From positions 140,975 through 204,974 of the forward strand of contig NZ_JBEYUS010000002.1 of NCBI RefSeq assembly GCF_040643635.1: DNA of 64,000 nt, given 5' to 3'. Shown piece after piece: positions 19,051 through 27,483 of this stretch. Source of the stretch: Saccharopolyspora_C sp040643635. Its GTDB lineage: Bacteria > Actinomycetota > Actinomycetes > Mycobacteriales > Pseudonocardiaceae. Every line of letters starts with the position of its first letter. Within the stretch, counting starts at the first letter, position 1. Under the pieces are notes generated by a model. The model was not told where the DNA came from and searched no databases. It saw only the letters and a list, made by a program, of their open reading frames with translations. Position numbers and translations under genes: made by a program.

Positions 19051-19823
19051 GCGAACGCGAGACACCGCCCGCCGACCAGCGGCCCGCCGCCGAGCCGACC
19101 ACCGGCCAGGAACCGGCGGGAGCCGCCGCCGAGGCCGCCACTCCGCTGTCCGAGAAGACCCTGCTGGAGCAGATGGGCGGGGTCTCCGGCCTCGCCTACT
19201 CGGCCGTGCCGATCGTGGTGTTCGTCATCGTCAACGCGATCGCCGGGATGATGCCGGCCATCTGGTCCGCGGTCGGGCTCGCGGTGGCCATCGCGGTGTG
19301 GCGGCTGGTGCGCAAGGAACCGCTGCAACCCGCGATCTCCGGGGTGCTGGGCGTGGCGGTGTGCTCGTTCATCGCCTACCGCTCCGGGGACGCGAAGGGC
19401 TTCTTCCTGCTGGGCATCTGGACCAGCCTGGTGTACGGCGGGGTGTTCCTGGTGTCGGTGCTGGCGCGCTGGCCCCTGGTGGGCGTCGCCTGGTCCGCGC
19501 TGAACTCGCTCGGCTTCGACTGGCGCAAGCAGCGGGCCGCGCTGCGCGCCTACGACGTCGCCACGCTCGCGTGGGTCGTGGTGTTCGCCGCGAAGTACGT
19601 GGTGCAGCAGTGGCTGTACGACGCCAACGAGACCGCGTGGCTCGGCTTCGCCCGCATCGCCATGGGCTACCCGCTGACGGTGCTGGCGCTGCTGGTCACG
19701 GTGTGGGCGATCCGCCGCGCCACGAAGATCGCGCAGGAAGCCGCGGACCGCGAGCAGGCGGAGAACAACGCGGCGGACGCAGCCGCGTACACCCGCCACG
19801 CGCTTCCCGAAGACGGGAGCTGA
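19047..19823 (+). CDS. DUF3159 integral membrane protein
   Basis: A 258-residue protein with five to six transmembrane segments between residues 50 and 235 (for example AYSAVPIVVFVIVNAIAGMM), a Glu/Ala-rich cytoplasmic N-terminus and a charged C-terminal tail. It overlaps the OB-fold gene by four bases, so the two are co-translated. This pair is conserved in actinobacteria with unknown function. Repeat copy 3 follows the stop. Confidence 0.87.
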   Translation: MSERETPPADQRPAAEPTTGQEPAGAAAEAATPLSEKTLLEQMGGVSGLAYSAVPIVVFVIVNAIAGMMPAIWSAVGLAVAIAVWRLVRKEPLQPAISGVLGVAVCSFIAYRSGDAKGFFLLGIWTSLVYGGVFLVSVLARWPLVGVAWSALNSLGFDWRKQRAALRAYDVATLAWVVVFAAKYVVQQWLYDANETAWLGFARIAMGYPLTVLALLVTVWAIRRATKIAQEAADREQAENNAADAAAYTRHALPEDGS

Positions 19824-19864
19824 GCTCCGCCCGCAGGTGGAACGCGCCGGTCGTGCGCGGCGGG

Positions 19865-20020
19865 TCCTGTCGTTCCTCAGCCGCGAGCCGCGTTTCCGAC
19901 CACCCGGACCGATCCGCGGGTGCTCAGCGGTGTGCTCGCCGGGGACGGCGCCTGCTCCCGTGGCGGAGCCGGTGCGGACGATTCCGCGGCGAAGGCGTCG
20001 CCGAGGTTCCGCCGACCCGC
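19865..20020 (-). repeat. Dispersed palindromic intergenic element, copy 3 (degenerate)
   Basis: It aligns along its length with copy 1 on the same strand: GTGCTCAGCGG...GGGGACGGCG, CCCGTGGCGGAGCCGGTG, then GCCGAGGTTCCGCCGACC. The core GTGGCGGAGCC is kept, but the GTTTTC/GAAAAC arms are eroded and the outer stem is imperfect. It lies between the convergent DUF3159 and RCK genes. Confidence 0.6.
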
Positions 20021-20051
20021 CCGCCGGAAGACGCTTCCGCGGACCGGTCGC

Positions 20052-20711
20052 TCAGCGGCCGTGGACCGCTTCCCGGATCTGCTGTTCGACCTCGGCCGCG
20101 GCCACGAACAGCAGCTCGTCGCCTGCCTCCACCGGGTCGTCCTGCTGCGGGACGATGACCCGGCCGCCGCGCAGGATCGTCACCAGCGCCGCGTCCGCGG
20201 GCAGCGCCAGGTCGCGGACCCTGCGGCCCGCGAGCGAGGTCTCCGGGGGCAGGGTGATCTCCACCAGGTTCGCTTGGCCCTGGCGCAACGTCATCAGCCG
20301 CACCAGGTCACCGACGTTGACGGCCTCCTCGACCATCGCGGCGAGCATCCGCGGCGTGGACACGGCCACGTCGACGCCCCAGGAGGTGGTGAACAGCCAC
20401 TCGTTGCGGGGGTCGTTGACCCGGGCGACGACGCGGCGCACCGCGAACTCGGTCTTCGCCAGCAGCGAGACCACCAGGTTCACCTTGTCGTCGCCGGTGG
20501 CGGCGATGACCACGTCGCAGGACTGCAACCCGGCCTCCTCCAGCGAGGCGAGCTCGCAGGCGTCGGCGAGGACCCATTCCACGTCGGGGATGGTCTTCGG
20601 CCGGTAGTTCTCGGTGCTGCGCTCGATGAGCATGACCTGGTGGCCGCCGTCGAGCAGCTCCCCGGCGATGGAGTGGCCGACGGCCCCGGCGCCGGCGATC
20701 GCGATGCGCAT
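20052..20711 (-). CDS. ceoC: TrkA-family potassium uptake regulator (second RCK protein)
   Basis: A 219-residue cytoplasmic gating protein. An N-terminal NAD(P)-binding Rossmann domain (MRIAIAGAGAVGHSIAGEL, GxGxxG) is followed by a C-terminal RCK_C/TrkA_C ligand domain (about 140-219). Its start codon overlaps the stop of the upstream RCK gene by one base. Paired single-RCK proteins like this are CeoB/CeoC in mycobacteria and control K+ transport in response to nucleotide binding. Confidence 0.9.
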   Translation of the reverse strand: MRIAIAGAGAVGHSIAGELLDGGHQVMLIERSTENYRPKTIPDVEWVLADACELASLEEAGLQSCDVVIAATGDDKVNLVVSLLAKTEFAVRRVVARVNDPRNEWLFTTSWGVDVAVSTPRMLAAMVEEAVNVGDLVRLMTLRQGQANLVEITLPPETSLAGRRVRDLALPADAALVTILRGGRVIVPQQDDPVEAGDELLFVAAAEVEQQIREAVHGR

Positions 20712-21376
20712 CACTCGGTCTCCTCTGGTGCGCGCAGCGCCGCCGCGGTGACGTCGGTGACGGTGCCGGACAGCGCGGCGACGTAGACGTCGTCGTCGGC
20801 TTGGATGACGGTCTTGCGGTCGGGGAGCACGCCGTTGCCGAAGCGCATCACGAACGCCACCCGTGCGCCGGTGCTCTCCTCCAGCTCGACGATGCGCCTG
20901 CCCACCCAGTCCTCGTGCAGCGGCAGCTGCAAGACCGCGACGGCGCCGGAGGGTTCGCGCCACGCGGTCGCGACCCCTTCCGGCAGCAGCATCCGCAGGA
21001 AGCGGTCGGTGGTCCACGGGACGGTGGCGACGGTGGGGATGCCGAGCCGCTCGTACACGGCGGCGCGCTTCGGGTCGTAGATGCGGGCGACGACGTGCTC
21101 CACGCCGAACGTCTCGCGCGCCACCCGGGCGGCGATGATGTTCGAGTTGTCGCCGTTGGAGACGGCGGCGAACGCCGCGGCGGATTCGATGCCCGCTTCC
21201 GCCAGCACGTCCCGGTCGAAACCGTTGCCGGTGACCTGGCGGCCCGCGAAGTCCTTGCCGAGCCGGTGGAACGCGGCCTCGTCCTTGTCCACCACGGCGA
21301 CGGTGTGGTCGAGCCGTTGCAGGGCGGCGGCGAGGGATGCCCCCACCCGGCCGCAGCCCAGGATCACGACGTGCAC
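20711..21376 (-). CDS. ceoB: TrkA-family potassium uptake regulator (first RCK protein)
   Basis: A 221-residue RCK protein. The Rossmann glycine motif is in MHVVILGCGRVGASLAAAL, the acidic residue binding the ribose is in VAVVDKDEAAF, and there is a C-terminal TrkA_C domain (about 140-215). GTG at 21376 has GAGGAGAC seven bases upstream. It is first of a two-gene operon with ceoC and divergent from a KimA-like permease. No TrkH-type channel lies nearby, so the permease is the likely partner (inference). Confidence 0.9.
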   Translation of the reverse strand: MHVVILGCGRVGASLAAALQRLDHTVAVVDKDEAAFHRLGKDFAGRQVTGNGFDRDVLAEAGIESAAAFAAVSNGDNSNIIAARVARETFGVEHVVARIYDPKRAAVYERLGIPTVATVPWTTDRFLRMLLPEGVATAWREPSGAVAVLQLPLHEDWVGRRIVELEESTGARVAFVMRFGNGVLPDRKTVIQADDDVYVAALSGTVTDVTAAALRAPEETE

Positions 21377-21615
21377 GGCCTTGTCTCCTCATCACGGGCG
21401 TTCGGCGGCACGGCGGCCGACCGCCGCGCCAGCGTGACGGTACCCGGCGGGGCAGCTGCGCGACTCCGCACACGTGCCGACGGGGGCGACCGCCGCTCCC
21501 AGCGTGTGCACGGTAGCCGAGGCCGACGGCGCCGCTCACGCGGCCGGGGGCGGGGAGACGTGGGCCACGGGCGGGCCCGGCGGCGCGCGCGGGACGAGCA
21601 CTTACGCTCATGCCC

Positions 21616-23628
21616 GTGTCCAAGCTCGCGACCGCGACGAAACGCCTGCTGGTAGGGCGCCCGTTCCGCAGTGACCGGTTGTCGCACACGCTGTTGCCGA
21701 AACGGCTGGCGCTGCCCGTGTTCGCCTCCGACGCCATGTCCTCGGTGGCCTACGCACCGGAAGAGATCTTCCTGGTGCTGTCCGTGGCCGGTCTGTCGGC
21801 CTACGCGTGGACGCCGTGGGTGGGGGCGCTGGTCGCGCTCGTGATGCTCACCGTGGTGGCCAGCTACCGGCAGAACGTGCGGGCCTACCCGTCCGGCGGT
21901 GGTGACTACGAGGTCGCCACCGTGAACCTGGGCAGGCACGCGGGGCTGACGGTGGCCAGCGCGCTGCTGGTCGACTACGTGCTGACCGTGGCGGTGTCGA
22001 TCTCCTCGGCGGCGGCGAACGTGGGCGCGCTGATCCCGTTCGTGTCCACCCACAAGGAGTGGTTCGCGGTCGCGGCGATCGTGCTGCTCACCGCCGTCAA
22101 CCTGCGCGGGCTGCGCGAATCCGGCGGGTTCCTGGCCGTGCCGGTGTACGCGTTCCTGTTCGGCGTGCTCGGGATGATCGCGTTCGGCCTGTTCCGGGCC
22201 GTGGTGCTGGACCAGCCGATGCGCGCCGAGAGTTCGACCGTCGAGGTCATGCCGGACGAGAGCCAGCTGGCCGGGCTCGCGTTCGTGTTCCTGGTGATGC
22301 GCGCGTTCTCGCAGGGCGCGGCGGCGCTGACCGGTGTCGAGGCGATCAGCAACGGCGTGCCCGCGTTCCAGAAGCCGAAGTCGCGCAACGCGGCGACGAC
22401 GCTGCTGCTGATGGGCGGCATCTCGGTGACGATGCTGATGGGCCTGATCTGGCTCGCGCAGCTCACCGGGGTGCGGCTCGCGGAGAACCCGGCGGCGCAG
22501 ATCATCTCCGCGCCGCCCGGCTACGTGCAGCACACGATGGTGGCGCAGCTCGCGGGCGCGGTGTTCGACGTGTTCCCGCCCGGCGCGTTCTTCGTGACGG
22601 CGGCGACCGCGATCATCCTGGTGCTGGCCGCGAACACCGCGTTCAACGGGTTCCCGGTGCTCGGCTCGATCCTCGCCCAGGACCGCTACCTGCCGCGCCA
22701 GTTCCACACCCGCGGCGACCGGCTGGCGTTCTCCAACGGCATCCTGTTCCTCGCCGCGTTCGCGGTGGTCCTGGTGCTGGCCTTCGACGCCGAGGTCACC
22801 CGGCTGGTGCAGCTGTACGTGGTGGGCGTGTTCGTGTCGTTCACGGTGAGCCAGACCGGCATGGTGCGGCACTGGAACCGGCTGCTGCGCAAGGAGCAGG
22901 ACCAGGCGGCGCGGCGCCGGATGCGGCGCTCCCAGGCGATCAACGCGTTCGGGCTGGTGCTGACCGGGTCGGTGCTGCTGATCGTGCTGGTGACGAAGTT
23001 CGCGAAGGGCGCGTGGATCGCGCTGGCGGCGATGGGCGCGATCTACCTGCTGATGACGGCGATCCGCAGGCACTACGACTCGGTGCAGGAGGAGCTGGCG
23101 GAGTACGACGCCGAGCCCGCGGTGCTGCCCTCCCGCAACTACGCCCTCGTGCTCGTCTCGCAGCTGCACCTGCCGACGCTGCGCGCGCTGGCCTACGCGC
23201 GCGCCACCCGGCCGGACACGCTCGAGGCGGTCACCGTGAACGTCGACGACACCGGGACCAGGAAGCTCACCGCCACCTGGGAGTCGAAGGACATGCCGGT
23301 GCCGCTCAAGGTCATCGAGTCCCCGTACCGTGAGGTGACCCGGCCGCTGATCGAGTACGTGAAGCGGATCCGCCGCAACAGCCCCCGCGACGTGGTCACG
23401 GTGTTCATCCCGGAGTACGTGGTGGGGCATTGGTGGGAGCAGGTGCTGCACAACCAGAGCGCGTTGCGGCTCAAAGGCAGGTTGCTGTTCGAGCCGGGGG
23501 TGATGGTGACGAGCGTGCCGTGGCAGCTCGCGTCGTCGACCCGGGCGAAGCAGCGCGCCAAGACACGGGTGATGCCGGGCGCGTTGCGCCGCGGTTTGGG
23601 CGAATCGAAGGGGACTGAACGTCGGTGA
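21616..23628 (+). CDS. APC-family permease, KimA-like putative potassium importer
   Basis: About 670 residues: some twelve transmembrane helices up to residue 470, then a soluble C-terminal domain of about 150 residues (LVSQLHLPTLRALAYARATR and following) resembling a universal-stress-like fold. The first helix motif ASDAMSSVAYAPEE is characteristic of the KimA/YdaO branch, whose Bacillus member imports K+. The divergent RCK pair supports a potassium role. The -10-like TTACGCT at 21602-21608 is so close that the GTG at 21616 may be a leaderless start; ATG at 21610 is the alternative. The stop overlaps the next start (GTGA). Confidence 0.85.
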   Translation: MSKLATATKRLLVGRPFRSDRLSHTLLPKRLALPVFASDAMSSVAYAPEEIFLVLSVAGLSAYAWTPWVGALVALVMLTVVASYRQNVRAYPSGGGDYEVATVNLGRHAGLTVASALLVDYVLTVAVSISSAAANVGALIPFVSTHKEWFAVAAIVLLTAVNLRGLRESGGFLAVPVYAFLFGVLGMIAFGLFRAVVLDQPMRAESSTVEVMPDESQLAGLAFVFLVMRAFSQGAAALTGVEAISNGVPAFQKPKSRNAATTLLLMGGISVTMLMGLIWLAQLTGVRLAENPAAQIISAPPGYVQHTMVAQLAGAVFDVFPPGAFFVTAATAIILVLAANTAFNGFPVLGSILAQDRYLPRQFHTRGDRLAFSNGILFLAAFAVVLVLAFDAEVTRLVQLYVVGVFVSFTVSQTGMVRHWNRLLRKEQDQAARRRMRRSQAINAFGLVLTGSVLLIVLVTKFAKGAWIALAAMGAIYLLMTAIRRHYDSVQEELAEYDAEPAVLPSRNYALVLVSQLHLPTLRALAYARATRPDTLEAVTVNVDDTGTRKLTATWESKDMPVPLKVIESPYREVTRPLIEYVKRIRRNSPRDVVTVFIPEYVVGHWWEQVLHNQSALRLKGRLLFEPGVMVTSVPWQLASSTRAKQRAKTRVMPGALRRGLGESKGTERR

Positions 23629-24866
23629 CCGTGAAGTTGGATTGGACCGGCAGGCGCCTGAAGCTGGACGTGGGGCCGGTCGCGCACGGCGGCCACTGCG
23701 TGGCCAGGCACGAGGGACGTGTCGTGTTCGTGCGGCACGCGCTACCCGGTGAGGTGGTGCTGGCCGAGGTCACCGACGACCCGGGCAAGGGCTTCTGCCG
23801 GGCGGACGCGGTCGAGGTGTTCACCGCGGCCGAAGGGCGCGTCGCGCCGCCGTGCCCGCTCGCCGACATGGCGCTGGGCCACGACCGCTGCGGTGGCTGC
23901 GACTGGCAGCACGCCGACCACGGCACGCAGCGGGAGCTGAAGGCGGCGGTCCTGCACGAGCAGCTGCAGCGCCTCGCCGGACTGGACCGGCACGTCGAGG
24001 TCCAGGAGCTGCCGGGCGGCCCGCTGCGCTGGCGCACCCGGGTGCGGCTGTCCGTGGACCGGGTCGGGCGGCCCGGGTTCCACCCGCACCGCAGCCACCG
24101 GGTGCTGCCGGTGCAGGACTGCCCGATCGCGGTGCGCGGCGCGCTGGACGGGCTCGCCGACCGGGAATGGCCGCAGGGCGCCGAACTGGAGGTCGCCACC
24201 GACGCGGACGCCGCCGTGCACGTGACCCTGCGGGAACGCGCGCCGCAGCGCCGCCGCGGCAAGCGCGGTGCCGTCGTGAGCACGCCGGTGCACGACTCCG
24301 GCACGGCCAGGGAGCAGGCCGCGGGCCGCTCCTGGGACGTGTCCGCGGACGGGTTCTGGCAGGTGCACCCGGCCGCCGCCGATACCTTCGCGCGGGTCGT
24401 CGCCCGGATGGCGCAGGTGCCGGCGGGCGGGGTGGCCTGGGACCTCTACGGCGGGGTGGGGCTGTTCGCCGCGGTGCTGGCCGAGCAGGCCGGGCCTGCC
24501 GGGGACGTGCTGCTGGTGGAGTCCTCGCGGCGGGCCACCGAGGACGCGGTGGCGAACCTCCGCGACCTCCCGCAGGTCTCGTTCCGGGCGGGCACCGTGG
24601 AGGAGGTGCTGACCGACGAGGAGCTGCCGGAGCCGGACGTGGTGGTGCTCGACCCGCCGCGCAAGGGCGCCGGGCGCCGCATCGTCGAGGCCGTGTGCGC
24701 GGCGCGCCCCGCACGCGTGGTGCACGTCGCCTGCGATCCGGCGGCGCTGGCCCGGGACGTGAGCCTGTTCGCCGAGCAGGGCTACCGGCTCGCGGACCTC
24801 GAGGCGTTCGACGCGTTCCCGATGACCCACCACATGGAGTGCATCGCCCTGCTGACCCGCGACTGA
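23625..24866 (+). CDS. TRAM-domain 23S rRNA/tRNA (uracil-5-)-methyltransferase
   Basis: A 413-residue RlmD/TrmA-family enzyme. An N-terminal TRAM domain (1-60) is followed by a cysteine cluster (CPLADMALGHDRCGGCDWQH) consistent with a 4Fe-4S site, a SAM-binding motif WDLYGGVGLFAAVLA, the VLDPPRKGAGR motif and the catalytic Cys in HVACDPAALARD. It methylates C5 of a uridine in structured RNA; the exact position is not visible. It overlaps the permease gene by four bases, an arrangement also seen in mycobacteria (Rv2690c-Rv2689c). Confidence 0.9.
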   Translation: MTVKLDWTGRRLKLDVGPVAHGGHCVARHEGRVVFVRHALPGEVVLAEVTDDPGKGFCRADAVEVFTAAEGRVAPPCPLADMALGHDRCGGCDWQHADHGTQRELKAAVLHEQLQRLAGLDRHVEVQELPGGPLRWRTRVRLSVDRVGRPGFHPHRSHRVLPVQDCPIAVRGALDGLADREWPQGAELEVATDADAAVHVTLRERAPQRRRGKRGAVVSTPVHDSGTAREQAAGRSWDVSADGFWQVHPAAADTFARVVARMAQVPAGGVAWDLYGGVGLFAAVLAEQAGPAGDVLLVESSRRATEDAVANLRDLPQVSFRAGTVEEVLTDEELPEPDVVVLDPPRKGAGRRIVEAVCAARPARVVHVACDPAALARDVSLFAEQGYRLADLEAFDAFPMTHHMECIALLTRD

Positions 24867-24906
24867 TGCCTCGTCTCCGCCGCCGTCTGCTGCGTGGAGG
24901 TGGGGT

Positions 24907-25070
24907 GGCGGAACCTCAGCGGTTCCCCCGCTGCGGGATCGTTTTCACCGGTGGCTCCGCCACAGGCGAAAACGCTGTCCTCGCGGGGGAACCGCTGAGA
25001 ACCCGCGGGTGGTCCGGCTGGTCAGGTGGTCTGCGGCTCAGCGGCTTCGCCGCTGACGGGAAACAGGCGG
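24907..25070 (+). repeat. Dispersed palindromic intergenic element, copy 2 (best copy)
   Basis: Arms 24915-24931 (CTCAGCGGTTCCCCCGC) and 24983-24999 are a perfect 17-bp inverted repeat. Inside is the invariant hairpin 24941-24973 (GTTTTC...GTGGC-TCC-GCCAC...GAAAAC). After a 38-base spacer comes a third hairpin TCAGCGGC-TTC-GCCGCTGA (25038-25056). The element lies 40 bp after the TRAM methyltransferase stop. Confidence 0.82.
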
Positions 25071-25180
25071 AGAACCCACCTGGCAGGTCGGGGGCAGGCG
25101 GTGCGGGCTGGTGGGCGGCCCGCCGGACCGGTGGCCGTCCCCTCGAACGTGGGGCGTGTGCGGTGCGTGGTCGCGTTGGT

Positions 25181-25202
25181 CGGAACGGGTGGTGATGTTC
25201 CG
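25181..25202 (+). promoter_or_regulatory. Hairpin/operator-like site A upstream of dxs
   Basis: CGGAAC-GGGTGGTGAT-GTTCCG: a 6-bp inverted repeat around a 10-base spacer. A second version with both arms changed lies at 25334-25355. The rest of the 589-bp gap (24867-25455) holds repeat copy 2 and no supported gene. Confidence 0.4.
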
Positions 25203-25333
25203 CCCGAGTGGAGGAAATCCCGCTGCGCAGCCCAGGCCCAGCTGTCGCCTGGTGTCCGTTGTGGCCGGTGAGACCGGTGCGGGCGTCGCCCTGACCGGTG
25301 ATCGGAGCTCCCGGGAGGCGTGCGTACCTTGTC

Positions 25334-25355
25334 CGGAGCGGGTGGTCGTGCTCCG
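25334..25355 (+). promoter_or_regulatory. Hairpin/operator-like site B upstream of dxs
   Basis: CGGAGC-GGGTGGTCGT-GCTCCG: same layout as site A, with A-to-G in the left arm matched by T-to-C in the right arm. It is followed directly by TAGACT, a possible -10 for dxs about 100 bp before the start codon. Confidence 0.4.
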
Positions 25356-25455
25356 TAGACTGGTCGCGGTTCCCCGAGGGTGAGCCCGGCCGTCGCGAGG
25401 CGCCCCGCCCCGGTGGTGAAGGCATGTGATGCGGGATGACGAACGAGGTGGAGCG

Positions 25456-27387
25456 GTGACGCTGCTGGAATCCGTGCAAGGTCCGGCCGACCTGAAACGC
25501 CTGGAGCACGGTGAGCTGGTGGAGCTGGCCGCTGAGATCCGCTCCTTCCTGATCGAGAAGGTGTCCCGCACCGGCGGGCACCTGGGACCGAACCTGGGCG
25601 CGGTGGAGCTGACCCTGTCGGTGCACCGGGTGTTCGACTCGCCGCGGGACGCGGTGGTCTTCGACACCGGGCACCAGGCGTACGTGCACAAGATCGTGAC
25701 CGGCCGCCAGGAGGGCTTCGACCGGCTGCGCAAGCGGGACGGCCTGTCCGGCTACCCGTCGCGCGCCGAGAGCGAGCACGACCTGGTGGAGAACTCGCAC
25801 GCCTCCACCTCGCTGTCCTACGCGGACGGGCTGGCCCGGTCGTTCCAGCTCACCGGCGGCGGCAGGCACGCGGTGGCGATCGTCGGCGACGGCGCGCTCA
25901 CCGGCGGCATGTGCTGGGAGGCGCTGAACAACATCGCCGCCGACCAGGAACGCCCGCTGGTCATCATCGTCAACGACAACGGCCGCTCCTACGCGCCCAC
26001 CATCGGCGGGTTCGCCGAGCACCTCTCGGCGCTGCGGCTCAACCCGGGTTACGAGAAGGCGCTGGAGCGCGGCCGCAGCACGCTGCGCAACCTGCCGGTG
26101 GTCGGCAGGCCGCTCTACACCGGTCTGCACGCCGCGAAGTCCGGGCTCAAGGACGCGTTCAGCCCGCAGGTGATGTTCTCCGACCTCGGCATCAAGTACC
26201 TCGGGCCGGTCGACGGCCACGACATGAAGGCCATGGAGCAGGCGCTGCAGATGGCGCGCTCCTTCGGCGGCCCGGTGATCGTGCACGCGGTCACCCGCAA
26301 GGGCAACGGCTTCGCCCCGGCGGAGAACCACGAGGCCGACCAGATGCACCAGGTGAAGGTGATCAACCCGGAGACCGGGCTGCCGACCTCGCCGACGCCG
26401 AAGAGCTGGACGAACGTGTACTCCGACGAGCTGGTGCGCATCGGTGGCGAGCGCTCCGACGTGGTGGCGATGACCGCCGCGATGCTCGGGCCGACCGGCC
26501 TGGACAAGTTCGCGAAGGCCTACCCGGACCGCTGCTTCGACGTGGGCATCGCCGAGCAGCACGCGATGACCTCCGCCGCGGGCATGGCGATGGGCGGGCT
26601 GCACCCGGTGTTCGCGGTGTACTCGACGTTCCTGAACCGCGCGTTCGACCAGCTGCTGATGGACGTGGCGCTGCACCGCCAGCCGGTGACGGTGACCTTG
26701 GACCGCTCCGGCATCACCGGTGACGACGGCGCCAGCCACAACGGCATGTGGGACATGTCGATCCTCGGCCTGATCCCGGGCATCCGGGTGGCGGCGCCGC
26801 GCGACGCGGTGACGCTGCGGGAGGAGCTGCGCGAGGCCGTGGCCGTCGACGACGGACCGACGGTGGTGCGGTTCTCCAAGGGCTCGGTCATCGAGGAGGT
26901 CCCGGCGCTGGAACGCGTCGGCGGCATCGACGTGCTGCACCGGCCGGACGGGGGCGAGCGCAGCGACGTGCTGCTGGCCGTCGTCGGCGCGTTCGGCGAG
27001 ACCGCGGTGGCCGCGGCCCGGCGGCTGGCCGCGCAGGGCATCGGCGTCACCGTCGTCGACCCGCGCTGGGTGACGCCGGTCCCGGAGCAGGTCGTGACCA
27101 TGGCGGCCGAGCACGAGCTGGTCGTCACCCTGGAGGACGGCGGCAGGCACGGCGGCTTCGGCTGGTCGCTGGCGGCCGCGCTGCGCGACGCCGGAGTGGA
27201 CGTGCCGCTGCGCGACCTGGCGGTGCCCAACGAGTTCCTGCAGCACGCCTCCCGCGAGCAGGTGCTGGCCGACCTGGGCCTCACCGAGCAGGACGTGGCG
27301 CGCCGCGTCACCGAGTGGGTCGCGGACCGGCTCCGCGACAAGCAGCAGGCGACCGAGCTGGACAGCCCGGCCCGCCGCGAAGCCTGA
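25456..27387 (+). CDS. dxs: 1-deoxy-D-xylulose-5-phosphate synthase
   Basis: A 643-residue thiamine-diphosphate enzyme that condenses pyruvate and glyceraldehyde-3-phosphate, the first step of the MEP isoprenoid pathway. The ThDP motif runs from GDGALTGGMCWEALNN to IIVNDN; the substrate His region is RTGGHLGPNLG and the transketolase centre is VGIAEQHAMTSAAGMA. GTG at 25456 follows GAGGTGGAG; an upstream ATG at 25426 would add ten residues. A terminator follows. Confidence 0.95.
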   Translation: MTLLESVQGPADLKRLEHGELVELAAEIRSFLIEKVSRTGGHLGPNLGAVELTLSVHRVFDSPRDAVVFDTGHQAYVHKIVTGRQEGFDRLRKRDGLSGYPSRAESEHDLVENSHASTSLSYADGLARSFQLTGGGRHAVAIVGDGALTGGMCWEALNNIAADQERPLVIIVNDNGRSYAPTIGGFAEHLSALRLNPGYEKALERGRSTLRNLPVVGRPLYTGLHAAKSGLKDAFSPQVMFSDLGIKYLGPVDGHDMKAMEQALQMARSFGGPVIVHAVTRKGNGFAPAENHEADQMHQVKVINPETGLPTSPTPKSWTNVYSDELVRIGGERSDVVAMTAAMLGPTGLDKFAKAYPDRCFDVGIAEQHAMTSAAGMAMGGLHPVFAVYSTFLNRAFDQLLMDVALHRQPVTVTLDRSGITGDDGASHNGMWDMSILGLIPGIRVAAPRDAVTLREELREAVAVDDGPTVVRFSKGSVIEEVPALERVGGIDVLHRPDGGERSDVLLAVVGAFGETAVAAARRLAAQGIGVTVVDPRWVTPVPEQVVTMAAEHELVVTLEDGGRHGGFGWSLAAALRDAGVDVPLRDLAVPNEFLQHASREQVLADLGLTEQDVARRVTEWVADRLRDKQQATELDSPARREA

Positions 27388-27397
27388 GCAACACCCT

Positions 27398-27433
27398 CGA
27401 CGGCCCCTCCACCCGCGGGTGGAGGGGCCGTCG
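27398..27433 (+). terminator. Terminator of dxs
   Basis: Perfect 17-bp arms (CGACGGCCCCTCCACCC and mirror) with a two-base loop, starting 11 bp after the dxs stop and 50 bp before the response regulator. Confidence 0.85.
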
Positions 27434-27483
27434 TCGCGACCGCTGGTGATCCCCGCCGGAGCCGGTTGTGGCACGGTGAACCG

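Noticed and set aside
21377..21615. A c-di-AMP (ydaO-type) riboswitch before the KimA-like gene
   Set aside because: The gap is only about 230 bp, with a -10-like hexamer almost at the start codon; no ydaO motif such as GGGTGACAACCC was found.
21364..23451. A 695-codon minus-strand frame opposite the permease
   Set aside because: It is antisense to a clear membrane transporter, and its composition (His/Arg/Gln runs) is not that of a protein.
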